A stretch of DNA of 55,660 nucleotides from Streptomyces flaveus (lineage in GTDB: Bacteria > Actinomycetota > Actinomycetes > Streptomycetales > Streptomycetaceae). This document shows, one piece after another, positions 23,584 to 30,428 of this stretch. The stretch spans positions 1 through 55,660 of the forward strand of contig NZ_BMPQ01000045.1 in assembly GCF_014647675.1 (NCBI RefSeq), given 5' to 3'. The notes under the pieces are model-generated. The model searched no databases, had not been told where the DNA came from, and saw nothing but the letters and a program-made list of their open reading frames with translations. Made by a program: the position numbers and the translations under genes. The first letter of the stretch is position 1; each line of letters starts with the position of its first letter.

Positions 23584-23600
23584 ATAGTCACTCAGACTAT
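23584..23600. promoter_or_regulatory. Candidate NrtR-type operator
   Basis: ATAGTC (23584-23589) and GACTAT (23595-23600) form perfect inverted arms around five bases, directly before the ribosome site of the Nudix/winged-helix gene. The surrounding bases are AT-rich. The place suits autorepression by the adjacent regulator. Assignment rests on position and symmetry only. Confidence 0.55.
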
Positions 23601-23628
23601 AAAGAGGCGGGCGGGCTGTGGCAACCCC

Positions 23629-23668
23629 TCAACTCCCGTCCTTGGACGTCAACTCCCGTGCTTGGACG
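23629..23668. repeat. 20-bp tandem duplication at the end of the MFS gene
   Basis: TCAACTCCCGTCCTTGGACG (23629-23648) is followed directly by the same 20 bases with one change (23649-23668). The second copy holds the stop codon and last residues (PSKHGS) of the leftward MFS gene; the first copy repeats them beyond the stop. It looks like a recent slippage duplication. Confidence 0.8.
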
Positions 23669-25079
23669 GCGCGAACGACGCCACCACCGCCCCGGCGGCC
23701 GAGACCGCCGCCGAGACCCACAGCGCGGGGGCGCATCCGTCGATGAAGCTCTCCGCCGAGTCGTAGCCCCCGTACTGGACGAACACGGCCGCGGCGACGG
23801 CGACTCCGAAGACGCCGCCCAGCTCGCGCAGCGCGTTGTTGACGCCCGACGCGACGCCCACCTCAGCGGGCGGCACCGACGAGCTCACGGCGTTCGCGAC
23901 GGTGGGGAAGACCATGGAGATGCCGACTCCGGCGATGATCAGCGGCACGACCAGGCGGTCGTAGCCGACCCCGGGCTCCACCTGCCAGGCCATCAGCCCG
24001 AGCCCCACCGCCTGGAGAACAAGGCCCGTCAGCATGAAGGGCCGGTTCCCGAACCGGTCCGCGAGCGCACCCGCGACCGGCGCGACGAGCAGCGGCGTAC
24101 CGGTCCACACCAGGATCCGCAGGCCCGCCTCCAACGGGGAGTTGCCCAGGCCCACCTGGAAGAGCTGAGAGATCATGAACAGCGCGCCGAGCAGCGACAT
24201 GAACATCAGGAAGACCGCACCGTTGGCGGTGGAGAAGCCGCGCCGCCGGAAGTGCGCGAGCGGCAGCATCGGGTACTTCGCCCCCGACCGCTCCCAGCCG
24301 AGGAAGGCCGCCACGAACACGACCCCGGCGGCCAGGGCGACCAGCACCTCGGCACTCCCCCAGCCGGCCTCCGGCGCCCGCACCGGCGCCCAGGCGAGCC
24401 CGGTCAGGCCCACGGCCGCCAACACCAGCCCCACGATGTCGAGTTGGGGCCGCGGACCGTAGCTCTCGCGCAGCTTCATCGCGGCGAGCGGAAGCATCAC
24501 AAGCCCCAGGGGCACGTTCAGCCAGAAGATCCACTGCCAGGACAGACCATCCGTGACAGCTCCGCCAAGGACCGGCCCGGCGGCCACCCCGAGTCCGCTC
24601 ACCCCGCCCCACAGACCGATCGCCACGCCCCGCTTCTCGGCCGGGAACGCCTCGCTGATCAGGGTCAGCGTGAGAGGCAGGAGTACGGCCGCTCCCGCGC
24701 CCTGGACGGCACGTGCCGCGATGAGTTCACCGGCGCCACCGGCGAGCGCGGCCCACGCGGAGGCCAGTGTGAAGACGGCGAGCCCGACGACGTACATCCG
24801 CCGCCGCCCGAACCGGTCGCCGAGCGCCGCACCGGTGAGGGTCAGGCAGGCGAAGACGAGGTTGTACGCATTGATCGTCCACTCCAGCTGGGACAGGCTC
24901 GCTCCGAAGTCGGCCTGCAGCGCGGGCAGCGCGGTGGCGACGACCACCACGTCCAGCGCGCACAGGAGCGCCCCCAGCCCGGCAAGGACCACCGTCCAGA
25001 CGCGCCGCGGGGGCGCGGTGGGTGGCGGTGCCTTGCGAGCGGGGGCGAGCAGAGTTTCCGCGATGTCGATGTCAGCCAT
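23649..25079 (-). CDS. MFS multidrug exporter, DHA2 (14-helix) type
   Basis: A 476-residue drug/H+ antiporter of the EmrB/QacA branch. The DHA2 hallmarks are present: LDVVVVATALPALQ in helix 1, the DRFGRRR loop (motif A) between helices 2 and 3, and the helix-5 motif C-like GPVLGGAVTDGLSWQWIF, which is found only in exporters. About 14 membrane helices fit the length. The ATG at 25079 has GGAAGG at 11 bases. That ribosome site lies inside an inverted repeat with the stop codon of the upstream gene in its loop, so translation may depend on the upstream gene. The sigma factor and TIGR03086 gene are directly upstream. Substrate unknown. Confidence 0.92.
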   Translation of the reverse strand: MADIDIAETLLAPARKAPPPTAPPRRVWTVVLAGLGALLCALDVVVVATALPALQADFGASLSQLEWTINAYNLVFACLTLTGAALGDRFGRRRMYVVGLAVFTLASAWAALAGGAGELIAARAVQGAGAAVLLPLTLTLISEAFPAEKRGVAIGLWGGVSGLGVAAGPVLGGAVTDGLSWQWIFWLNVPLGLVMLPLAAMKLRESYGPRPQLDIVGLVLAAVGLTGLAWAPVRAPEAGWGSAEVLVALAAGVVFVAAFLGWERSGAKYPMLPLAHFRRRGFSTANGAVFLMFMSLLGALFMISQLFQVGLGNSPLEAGLRILVWTGTPLLVAPVAGALADRFGNRPFMLTGLVLQAVGLGLMAWQVEPGVGYDRLVVPLIIAGVGISMVFPTVANAVSSSVPPAEVGVASGVNNALRELGGVFGVAVAAAVFVQYGGYDSAESFIDGCAPALWVSAAVSAAGAVVASFAPSKHGS

Positions 25080-25090
25080 GAGGGATAAGC

Positions 25091-25117
25091 CCTTCCGTGA
25101 GAGTCACTCACGGAAGG
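25091..25117 (-). promoter_or_regulatory. Inverted repeat coupling the TIGR03086 stop to the MFS ribosome site
   Basis: CCTTCCGTGAG (25091-25101) and CTCACGGAAGG (25107-25117) are perfect 11-base arms around five bases. In the leftward mRNA the loop holds the stop codon of the TIGR03086 gene and the distal arm contains the GGAAGG ribosome site of the MFS gene. A ribosome finishing the upstream gene would open the hairpin. An operator or attenuator is also possible. Confidence 0.55.
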
Positions 25118-25688
25118 CAGACCAGCCCCGCCCGGAAAAGGAATCGCGCCCGAGGAACGCGACGAGCCGGTCGGAGGCGTCGGCCCGGGACAGCACGCCG
25201 ACCGGCTCGGCGAAGCGCACTCCCCGGTCCTCGTCCCCGACCACGCACTGCGCGACGGACAGCAGTTCGGCCGCGAGCCCGGACGGAATCGGCCGCGGCC
25301 GCCCGCAGGCCTGCGCCACGTCCCAGCCGTGCACGGCGATCTCTACGGCGCCGGTGGCGGCCATCACGCGGACGTCCAGCGGGCGGTCCCCCACGGTCAC
25401 GGAGCGCCCCTCCCCGGGCAGGGCCACCCAGGCGCCGAGCAGCGCACAGGCACGCCGCCGGAAGTCGCACGCGGGGTCCGCGCGGCCCTCCGCCGCCGGG
25501 AAGAGCCCGATCCGCCCGCCCGTCAGCCCCTCGTGCAGCGCGTCTAGCGCGTCGTCGAGATGGCCGAGCAACTCCCCCAGGTTCCACCGCGCGCACGGCG
25601 TGGCCCGCCGCAGACTCCCGGGTGGCACGGTGGCGACGCTCCCCAGGGCGTACGCGAGCGAACGCTCGAGCAGCTCCCCCGAGTTCAT
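25104..25688 (-). CDS. TIGR03086 family protein (DinB/mycothiol-isomerase-like fold)
   Basis: A 194-residue helical protein of the TIGR03086 type, related to the DinB/mycothiol-dependent maleylpyruvate isomerase N-terminal fold. Typical features are the PCARWNLGELLGHLDDALDAL segment (where the first metal-binding His is expected) and the later EIAVHGWDVAQACGRP, which carries a second conserved His. Several relatives use a His-bound metal and mycothiol. The ATG at 25688 follows AGGGGGAG and overlaps the stop of the ECF sigma gene (ATGA). Pairing with this kind of sigma factor is common in actinobacteria. The reaction is not known. Confidence 0.85.
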   Translation of the reverse strand: MNSGELLERSLAYALGSVATVPPGSLRRATPCARWNLGELLGHLDDALDALHEGLTGGRIGLFPAAEGRADPACDFRRRACALLGAWVALPGEGRSVTVGDRPLDVRVMAATGAVEIAVHGWDVAQACGRPRPIPSGLAAELLSVAQCVVGDEDRGVRFAEPVGVLSRADASDRLVAFLGRDSFSGRGWSAFRE

Positions 25689-26740
25689 CGAAGCTCCCCC
25701 TGCTTCGTCGGCTGAGGCCCGCATTCAGGTCGGCCGGGGGTCCGGGGGTTGTCACCCGGGAAAGCACAGCATGACAGCACCTCCGGCATCCCGAAGCGCC
25801 CGGCCAGCTCCGGATCCAGGAAGACGGTGATCCGCGCGACCTCCCGGTCCTCGACAGATCCCTCGAGGGTGAGCACCTGCACCGAGTGCGCCCGGTGCAC
25901 CCCATCGGCACCACGTATGTACGCCACCACGGCCGGCTGCCCGTTCGCCCGCGTGGGGATCATCCGCAGATCTCCCTTCTCGTGCTCGAGCGCCTCCAGG
26001 AACCGCATGACGTCCTTCCTCCCGCTGAACCACTCCAGGTAGGGCGGCATCTCCAGCTCGACGCCTTCCTGGAGCAGCCCGAGCAGCGCGTCCATGTCGG
26101 CGTGCTCGAAGGCGGCCACATATCGGTCGAGCAGGTCGCGGTCGCCCGTGCTGTCCGGCTCCGCCAGCAGGTCCTCGTCCGGCGCCACTTCGTCGAGCCG
26201 GGCACGCGCGCGTTGGAGGCTGCTTTTCACCGCCGCCGTGGTGGTCCCGAGCAGGGCGGCCACCTCCTGCGCCCGCCAGGCCAGCACGTCCCTGAGGATG
26301 AGCACGGTCCGCTGCCGCGCGGGCAGATTCTGCAGTGCCGCGACGAGTGCGAGCCGCAGGCTGCCGCGCGCCGCGACGACGGCCGCCGGGTCGACGAGCG
26401 TGTCGGGTACCGGCTGGAGCCACGGGATGTCCGTCGGAGGGGTCCTCGGCGGCTCCTCGGGCGCGTCTGACGGCCCGCCGAGCCCGGTGGGCAGCGGACG
26501 CCGTTCGCGTCCCTCCAGCGCCGTCAGACACGTATTGGTGGCGATCCGGTAGAGCCAGGTCCGCAAGGAGGCGCGGCCCTCGTATCCGTCGTACGACCGC
26601 CAGGCCCGCAGATACGTCTCCTGCACCAGGTCCTCGGCGTCGTCGACCGACCCGAGCATCCGGTAGCAGTGCGCCAGCAGCTCGCGCCGGTACATCCCCG
26701 TAAGCCGTACGAACTCGTCGCGATCCGTCGTCACAGCCAT
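25685..26740 (-). CDS. ECF-type RNA polymerase sigma factor with SnoaL-like C-terminus
   Basis: A 351-residue extracytoplasmic-function sigma factor. Region 2 (about residues 12-77, YRRELLAHCYRMLGSVDDAEDLVQET) and region 4 (about 130-185, LPARQRTVLILRDVLAWRAQEVAALL) are typical. A C-terminal SnoaL/NTF2-like domain (about 200-320) is characteristic of the ECF groups that have no separate anti-sigma factor; this domain then controls activity directly (established for related sigma factors, inferred here). It has the length and order of the TIGR02960 family. GGGAG precedes the ATG at 26740. No zinc anti-sigma gene lies beside it; the coupled genes are a TIGR03086 protein and an MFS exporter, which may be its targets. 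Confidence 0.93.
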   Translation of the reverse strand: MAVTTDRDEFVRLTGMYRRELLAHCYRMLGSVDDAEDLVQETYLRAWRSYDGYEGRASLRTWLYRIATNTCLTALEGRERRPLPTGLGGPSDAPEEPPRTPPTDIPWLQPVPDTLVDPAAVVAARGSLRLALVAALQNLPARQRTVLILRDVLAWRAQEVAALLGTTTAAVKSSLQRARARLDEVAPDEDLLAEPDSTGDRDLLDRYVAAFEHADMDALLGLLQEGVELEMPPYLEWFSGRKDVMRFLEALEHEKGDLRMIPTRANGQPAVVAYIRGADGVHRAHSVQVLTLEGSVEDREVARITVFLDPELAGRFGMPEVLSCCAFPGDNPRTPGRPECGPQPTKQGELR

Positions 26741-26791
26741 GGCCGCTCCCTTCCGTCACGGGTACAGACCGGAGGAGCGGCCAAAACGCAT

Positions 26792-26824
26792 CGGCCGGCT
26801 CCGGACGAATTCCGGAACCGGCCG
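26792..26824 (-). terminator. Terminator of the parA-scpAB-rluB operon
   Basis: CGGCCGGCTCCGGA (26792-26805) pairs with TCCGGAACCGGCCG (26811-26824) over 14 bases with one mismatch and a five-base loop. In the leftward transcript it is followed by TTTT. It lies 23 bases past the rluB stop. Confidence 0.8.
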
Positions 26825-26847
26825 TCGAGCGTGGCGAGTACGGCGGC

Positions 26848-27924
26848 CTAGAGGTCGACCTCCTGCATCAGCATCCCGACCTCCGTGTTGGACAGCCGGC
26901 GCAGCCAGCCCGACTTCTGGTCGCCGAGCGTGATCGGCCCGAAGGCGACGCGCACCAGCTTGTCGACCGGGAAGCCGACCTCGGCGAGCATGCGCCGCAC
27001 GATGTGCTTGCGGCCCTCGTGGAGAGTGACCTCTACGAGGTAGTTCTTGCCGGTCTGCTGGACGACGCGGAAGTGGTCCGCGCGCGCGTACCCGTCCTCC
27101 AGCTGGATGCCGTCCTTGAGCTGCTTGCCCAGGTCGCGCGGGATCGGGCCCACGATGTGCGCGAGGTAGGTCTTCTTGACGCCGTACTTGGGGTGGGTCA
27201 GCCGGTTGGACAGTTCGCCGTGGTTGGTGAGCAGGATGATGCCCTCGGTCTCGGTGTCGAGCCGTCCCACGTGGAAGAGCCGCGTCTCACGGTTGGTGAC
27301 GTAGTCCCCGAGGCACTGGCGCCCCTCCGGGTCCTCCATCGTCGAGACGACACCGGCGGGCTTGTTCAGCGCGAAGAACTGGTACGCCTGTGTGGCGACC
27401 GTCAGCCCGTCGACCTTGATCTCGTCCTTCTCCGGGTCGACGCGCAGCCCCTGTTCGAGGACGATCTCGCCGTTGACCTCGACGCGGGCCTGATCGACCA
27501 GTTCCTCACAGGCGCGCCGCGAACCGTATCCCGCACGCGCGAGCACCTTCTGCAGCCGCTCGCCCTCCTGCTCGGCGCCCGGGAAGGTCTTCGGGGGCTT
27601 GACGTCCTTCTTCTCCGCGTACCGGTCGCGATTGCGCTCCTCGGTCCGCGTCTCGAACTCGCGAGAGCGCCCGGGGGCCGTACGGCCGCGCCCGCCGCCC
27701 TGCTGGCCCTTCTTCGGAGCGCCCTTGGCCCCGCCGCGCGCGGAGCTGCCACGCCCGGACTTGGGGCCTTCCTTGGTGGCGTCAGGGCCCACGTCGTAGC
27801 GGCGCTCCTCGGGGCGGGGCTTGCGGGGGCGGCCCTGCTCCTGCCCCTGCTTCTGGTCCCTGCTGTTGCCGGCGCCGCGGTAGTTACCGCGCCCGCCGCT
27901 CTTGCCGCTGCCGCTGCTTCGCAT
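26848..27924 (-). CDS. 23S rRNA pseudouridine synthase, RluB family
   Basis: A 358-residue RNA-modifying enzyme that would isomerise a uridine in 23S rRNA. An unusually long N-terminal tail (about 120 residues, rich in Gly, Arg, Lys and Gln, surely disordered and RNA-attracting) precedes an S4 RNA-binding domain (RLQKVLARAGYGSRRACEELV). The catalytic domain has the active-site Asp in GRLDTETEGIILLTNHGEL and the C-terminal block HEGRKHIVRRMLAEVG. The ATG at 27924 overlaps the scpB stop by one base (TGATG). rluB next to scpAB is a widely conserved arrangement. The long tail is an actinobacterial trait; whether the site is U2605-equivalent is inferred from the family. Confidence 0.93.
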   Translation of the reverse strand: MRSSGSGKSGGRGNYRGAGNSRDQKQGQEQGRPRKPRPEERRYDVGPDATKEGPKSGRGSSARGGAKGAPKKGQQGGGRGRTAPGRSREFETRTEERNRDRYAEKKDVKPPKTFPGAEQEGERLQKVLARAGYGSRRACEELVDQARVEVNGEIVLEQGLRVDPEKDEIKVDGLTVATQAYQFFALNKPAGVVSTMEDPEGRQCLGDYVTNRETRLFHVGRLDTETEGIILLTNHGELSNRLTHPKYGVKKTYLAHIVGPIPRDLGKQLKDGIQLEDGYARADHFRVVQQTGKNYLVEVTLHEGRKHIVRRMLAEVGFPVDKLVRVAFGPITLGDQKSGWLRRLSNTEVGMLMQEVDL

Positions 27925-28574
27925 CAAAGTTCCGTCGTCGTGTCGTCATCGGGGTCCGGTGCATCCGGATCGAACGACGGTACGCCTTCCTGTGTCTCGG
28001 CCTCGATCGCCTCCGCCTCGGGGAGGAAGGGCGCGAGCTCCGGAAGCTCGTCCAGGCCGCGCAGGCCCATCCGCTCCAGGAAGTAGTTCGTCGTCCTGTA
28101 CAGGATCGCACCTGTTTCGGGTTCCGCGCCCGCCTCTTCGACCAGACCGCGCTGCAGGAGGGTGCGCATCACACCGTCGCAGTTCACTCCTCGTACGGCC
28201 GAGACACGGGAACGGCTGACCGGCTGCCGGTACGCCACGACCGCCAGCGTCTCCAGGGCGGCCTGTGTGAGCCGCGCCTGCTGCCCGTCCAGTACGAACC
28301 GTTCGACGGCCGCCGCGTACTCGGGCCGGCTGTAGAACCGCCAGCCGCCCGCGACAAGCCGCAGCTCGAAGCCACGGCCCTGCACGGTGTACTCGTCGGC
28401 CAGCGCGCGCAGCGCGTCCGCGATCTGCCGCCGGGGCCGCTCCAGGATCTTCGCGAGGTGCTCCACGGTCGCGGGTTCGTCCACGACCATGAGTACGGCC
28501 TCCAAGGCGGGCCTGAGGTCGAGATCCGCGACGGTACGCAGCCCTGCCGGGGCCTCGGTGGTGTTCTCGGTCAC
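27924..28574 (-). CDS. scpB: Segregation and condensation protein B
   Basis: A 216-residue ScpB, the winged-helix accessory subunit that, with ScpA, completes the SMC condensin. Two winged-helix domains are readable: LRPALEAVLMVVDEPATVEHLAKIL near the N-terminus and LTQAALETLAVVAYRQPVSRSRVSAVRGVNCD in the middle, the latter being the family signature. The acidic tail of about 25 residues is disordered. The GTG at 28574 overlaps the scpA stop (GTGA), consistent with equal production of the two partners. The smc gene is not in the window. Confidence 0.95.
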   Translation of the reverse strand: MTENTTEAPAGLRTVADLDLRPALEAVLMVVDEPATVEHLAKILERPRRQIADALRALADEYTVQGRGFELRLVAGGWRFYSRPEYAAAVERFVLDGQQARLTQAALETLAVVAYRQPVSRSRVSAVRGVNCDGVMRTLLQRGLVEEAGAEPETGAILYRTTNYFLERMGLRGLDELPELAPFLPEAEAIEAETQEGVPSFDPDAPDPDDDTTTEL

Positions 28575-29803
28575 GCCTTCTCCTCCTTGGCTTCGTCCTG
28601 GGCCGGCTCCGGGGGCCTGTCGAACTCGTCCGTCACCCTCGGCTCCTCCTCGCTGTCCCCGCCCGTCCAGCGCACCAGCAACTCCCCCAGCGCCTCCTCC
28701 TGGTCGAGCGCGACGGCCTTCTCCCGGTAGAGCTCCAGCAGGGCGAGGAACCGGGCCACGACGGTCAGCGTGTCGTCCGTGTCCTCGACGAGTGCCTGGA
28801 AGGTGGCCTCCCCGAGCTCTCTCAGCCGTGCCACGACAATCCCGGCCTGCTCCTGCACGCTCACCAGCGGGGCGTGGATGTGATCGACGTACACCTGCGG
28901 CTTGGGCTTGGGCTGCATCGCCTTCACGGCGAGCTTCGCGAACCCCTCCGCCCCGATGCTGATGACGACCTCGGGCAACAACTCGGCGTGATGTGGCTCC
29001 AGTCCGACGGTGCGGGGATACCGACGGGCCTCTTCCTCGAGTCGCCGGCTGAAGATCTCGGCGATCTGTTTGTACGCGCGGTACTGCAAGAGCCTCGCGA
29101 ACAGCAGATCCCGCGCCTCCAGCAGAGCCAGATCCCCCTCGTCCTCCACCTCGGCGGACGGCAACAGCCGAGCGGCCTTGAGATCGAGCAGGGTGGCGGC
29201 GACGACGAGAAACTCGGTCGTCTCATCGAGATCCCAGTCCGGCCCCATCGCCCGGATATGCGCCATGAACTCATCGGTGACCTTGGAAAGCGCCACCTCG
29301 GTCACATCCAGCTTGTGCTTCGAGATCAACTGAAGCAGCAGATCAAAAGGACCTTCAAAGTTGGCCAGCCGAACTTTGAAGGTCCCGTCATCGGGTTCGG
29401 CGACTTCGCGGGGCGCGCCGGGATCGGCGGGCCCAGCAGACGCTGCGGGTTCCACGGCGGCCGGTTCGCCGGCGTTGTGGGCAGTCGTTCGGCGGGGCGA
29501 TGGGGGTCCCCCCGCTCGAACGGAGTCGAGAGTGGGGGAGGGTGAGCCCAACGCCCCACGGTCCGCAGTCGAAGAACCGTCCTCGACCAGCGACTCGCTC
29601 TCCGCCGAAGGCGAAACGGCTTCCGCCGTAGGTGGGTCCGGCTCCGCCGCAGGCGGCTCAATCTCCACCGGAGGCGCAGGCGCCTCCACCGCCTCCGGAG
29701 GCGCGGACTCCCCAACCTCCGCCGGAGGCAGCGGCCCCCGCCCCAGCGCACGCCGACGACCGGCGGAGCCGGATGCGGGGACGGAGCCGTCGTACGAGGT
29801 CAT
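28571..29803 (-). CDS. scpA: Segregation and condensation protein A
   Basis: A 410-residue ScpA kleisin that bridges the SMC heads. The conserved region begins only at about residue 141 (FKVRLANFEGPFDLLLQLI, the SMC-neck-binding N-domain), continues through TEFLVVAATLLDLKAARLLP, and ends in a C-terminal winged helix near VARFLALLELYREKAVAL. The first 140 residues are a low-complexity Pro/Ala/Glu tail. Part of that tail (about residues 88-102, PSPTLDSVRAGGPPS) is encoded by a Streptomyces-type palindromic repeat (29499-29541). The same kind of repeat sits in frame in the STAND gene at 35237. The start ATG at 29803 is 19 bases after the preceding gene. Confidence 0.93.
   Translation of the reverse strand: MTSYDGSVPASGSAGRRRALGRGPLPPAEVGESAPPEAVEAPAPPVEIEPPAAEPDPPTAEAVSPSAESESLVEDGSSTADRGALGSPSPTLDSVRAGGPPSPRRTTAHNAGEPAAVEPAASAGPADPGAPREVAEPDDGTFKVRLANFEGPFDLLLQLISKHKLDVTEVALSKVTDEFMAHIRAMGPDWDLDETTEFLVVAATLLDLKAARLLPSAEVEDEGDLALLEARDLLFARLLQYRAYKQIAEIFSRRLEEEARRYPRTVGLEPHHAELLPEVVISIGAEGFAKLAVKAMQPKPKPQVYVDHIHAPLVSVQEQAGIVVARLRELGEATFQALVEDTDDTLTVVARFLALLELYREKAVALDQEEALGELLVRWTGGDSEEEPRVTDEFDRPPEPAQDEAKEEKA
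29499..29541. repeat. REP-like palindromic element inside scpA
   Basis: A 43-base element of the form GATGGGGRTCCCCCCGCTCG ... GAGTGGRGGAGG. Its ends can pair into a hairpin. It reads in frame in scpA without a stop. A second copy, about 84% identical, is at 35237-35279. I know elements of this consensus as frequent dispersed repeats in Streptomyces genomes. Confidence 0.75.
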
Positions 29804-29822
29804 AGCCGTCGCAGGCTACCGC

Positions 29823-30428
29823 TTACCGCCCCCGGAGCCGACGGACAAGAATGCTGGCGTCCCCCCGCGACTCAAGGTCCGCGAGCACCACGGCGACGGC
29901 CTCACGCACGATCCGCCCGCGATCCACCGCGAGCCCGTGCTCCCCACGGAGCACCAGCCGAGCGTGCTCGAGGTCCATGAGCTCCTCGGCGGACACGTAC
30001 ACGGTGATCTTCTCGTCGTGCCGCTCCCGCCCACTGGGCCGCCGCGCGGCGGCCCGCCCGCGCTTACGTGTCTGAGCGGCGGCGGCAGAACCTTCCTGCG
30101 GTCCCTGCCGTCGCCCGGAGCGCTCGGCCCCGGCGGCACGGGTGCGGGACTCCCCGGCATCGGCGGACTCGGAGTCCGCGGCCACATGCTCGGCCCCGTC
30201 ACCGTCCCCGCCCTGTGCGGGCACGGCCTGCGGCGCGTCCTCCGCGGACCCGGATCCGGACCCCGACCCGGAGGCAGCCGTATCGCCTTCGCCCGCAGGA
30301 GCCGGCACCCGGGCCTCACCGTTGGACTGGCCGTTGGCCTGGCGCCTGGGACTGGACGACTGGAGCGCCATTCCCCCTGTCGTACGGAACAGTTCGTCGG
30401 CCCCCGGCAGACTCACTCGGCGTGACAC
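29823..30428 (-). CDS. Ribbon-helix-helix-type DNA-binding protein next to ParA
   Basis: A protein of about 201 residues. The first 130 are low-complexity (Ser/Gly/Ala/Glu with Arg/Lys clusters) and the last 70 form a compact domain: RHDEKITVYVSAEELMDLEHARLVLRGEHGLAVDRGRIVREAVAVVLADLESRGD. The beta strand followed by two helices is the pattern of ribbon-helix-helix (CopG/ParG-like) DNA-binding proteins. It overlaps the parA stop by 16 bases, and a ribosome site (GGGAGG) lies ten bases before the GTG at 30428. In-frame starts at 30416 (GTG) and 30371 (ATG) are alternatives. A small DNA-binding protein coupled to ParA would fit a centromere-binding partner. The family call rests on pattern only. 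Confidence 0.65.
   Translation of the reverse strand: MSRRVSLPGADELFRTTGGMALQSSSPRRQANGQSNGEARVPAPAGEGDTAASGSGSGSGSAEDAPQAVPAQGGDGDGAEHVAADSESADAGESRTRAAGAERSGRRQGPQEGSAAAAQTRKRGRAAARRPSGRERHDEKITVYVSAEELMDLEHARLVLRGEHGLAVDRGRIVREAVAVVLADLESRGDASILVRRLRGR

Noticed and set aside
29499..29541. A frameshift or insertion that breaks scpA
   Set aside because: The repeat keeps the reading frame and lies in a disordered tail; the ScpA domain is complete.
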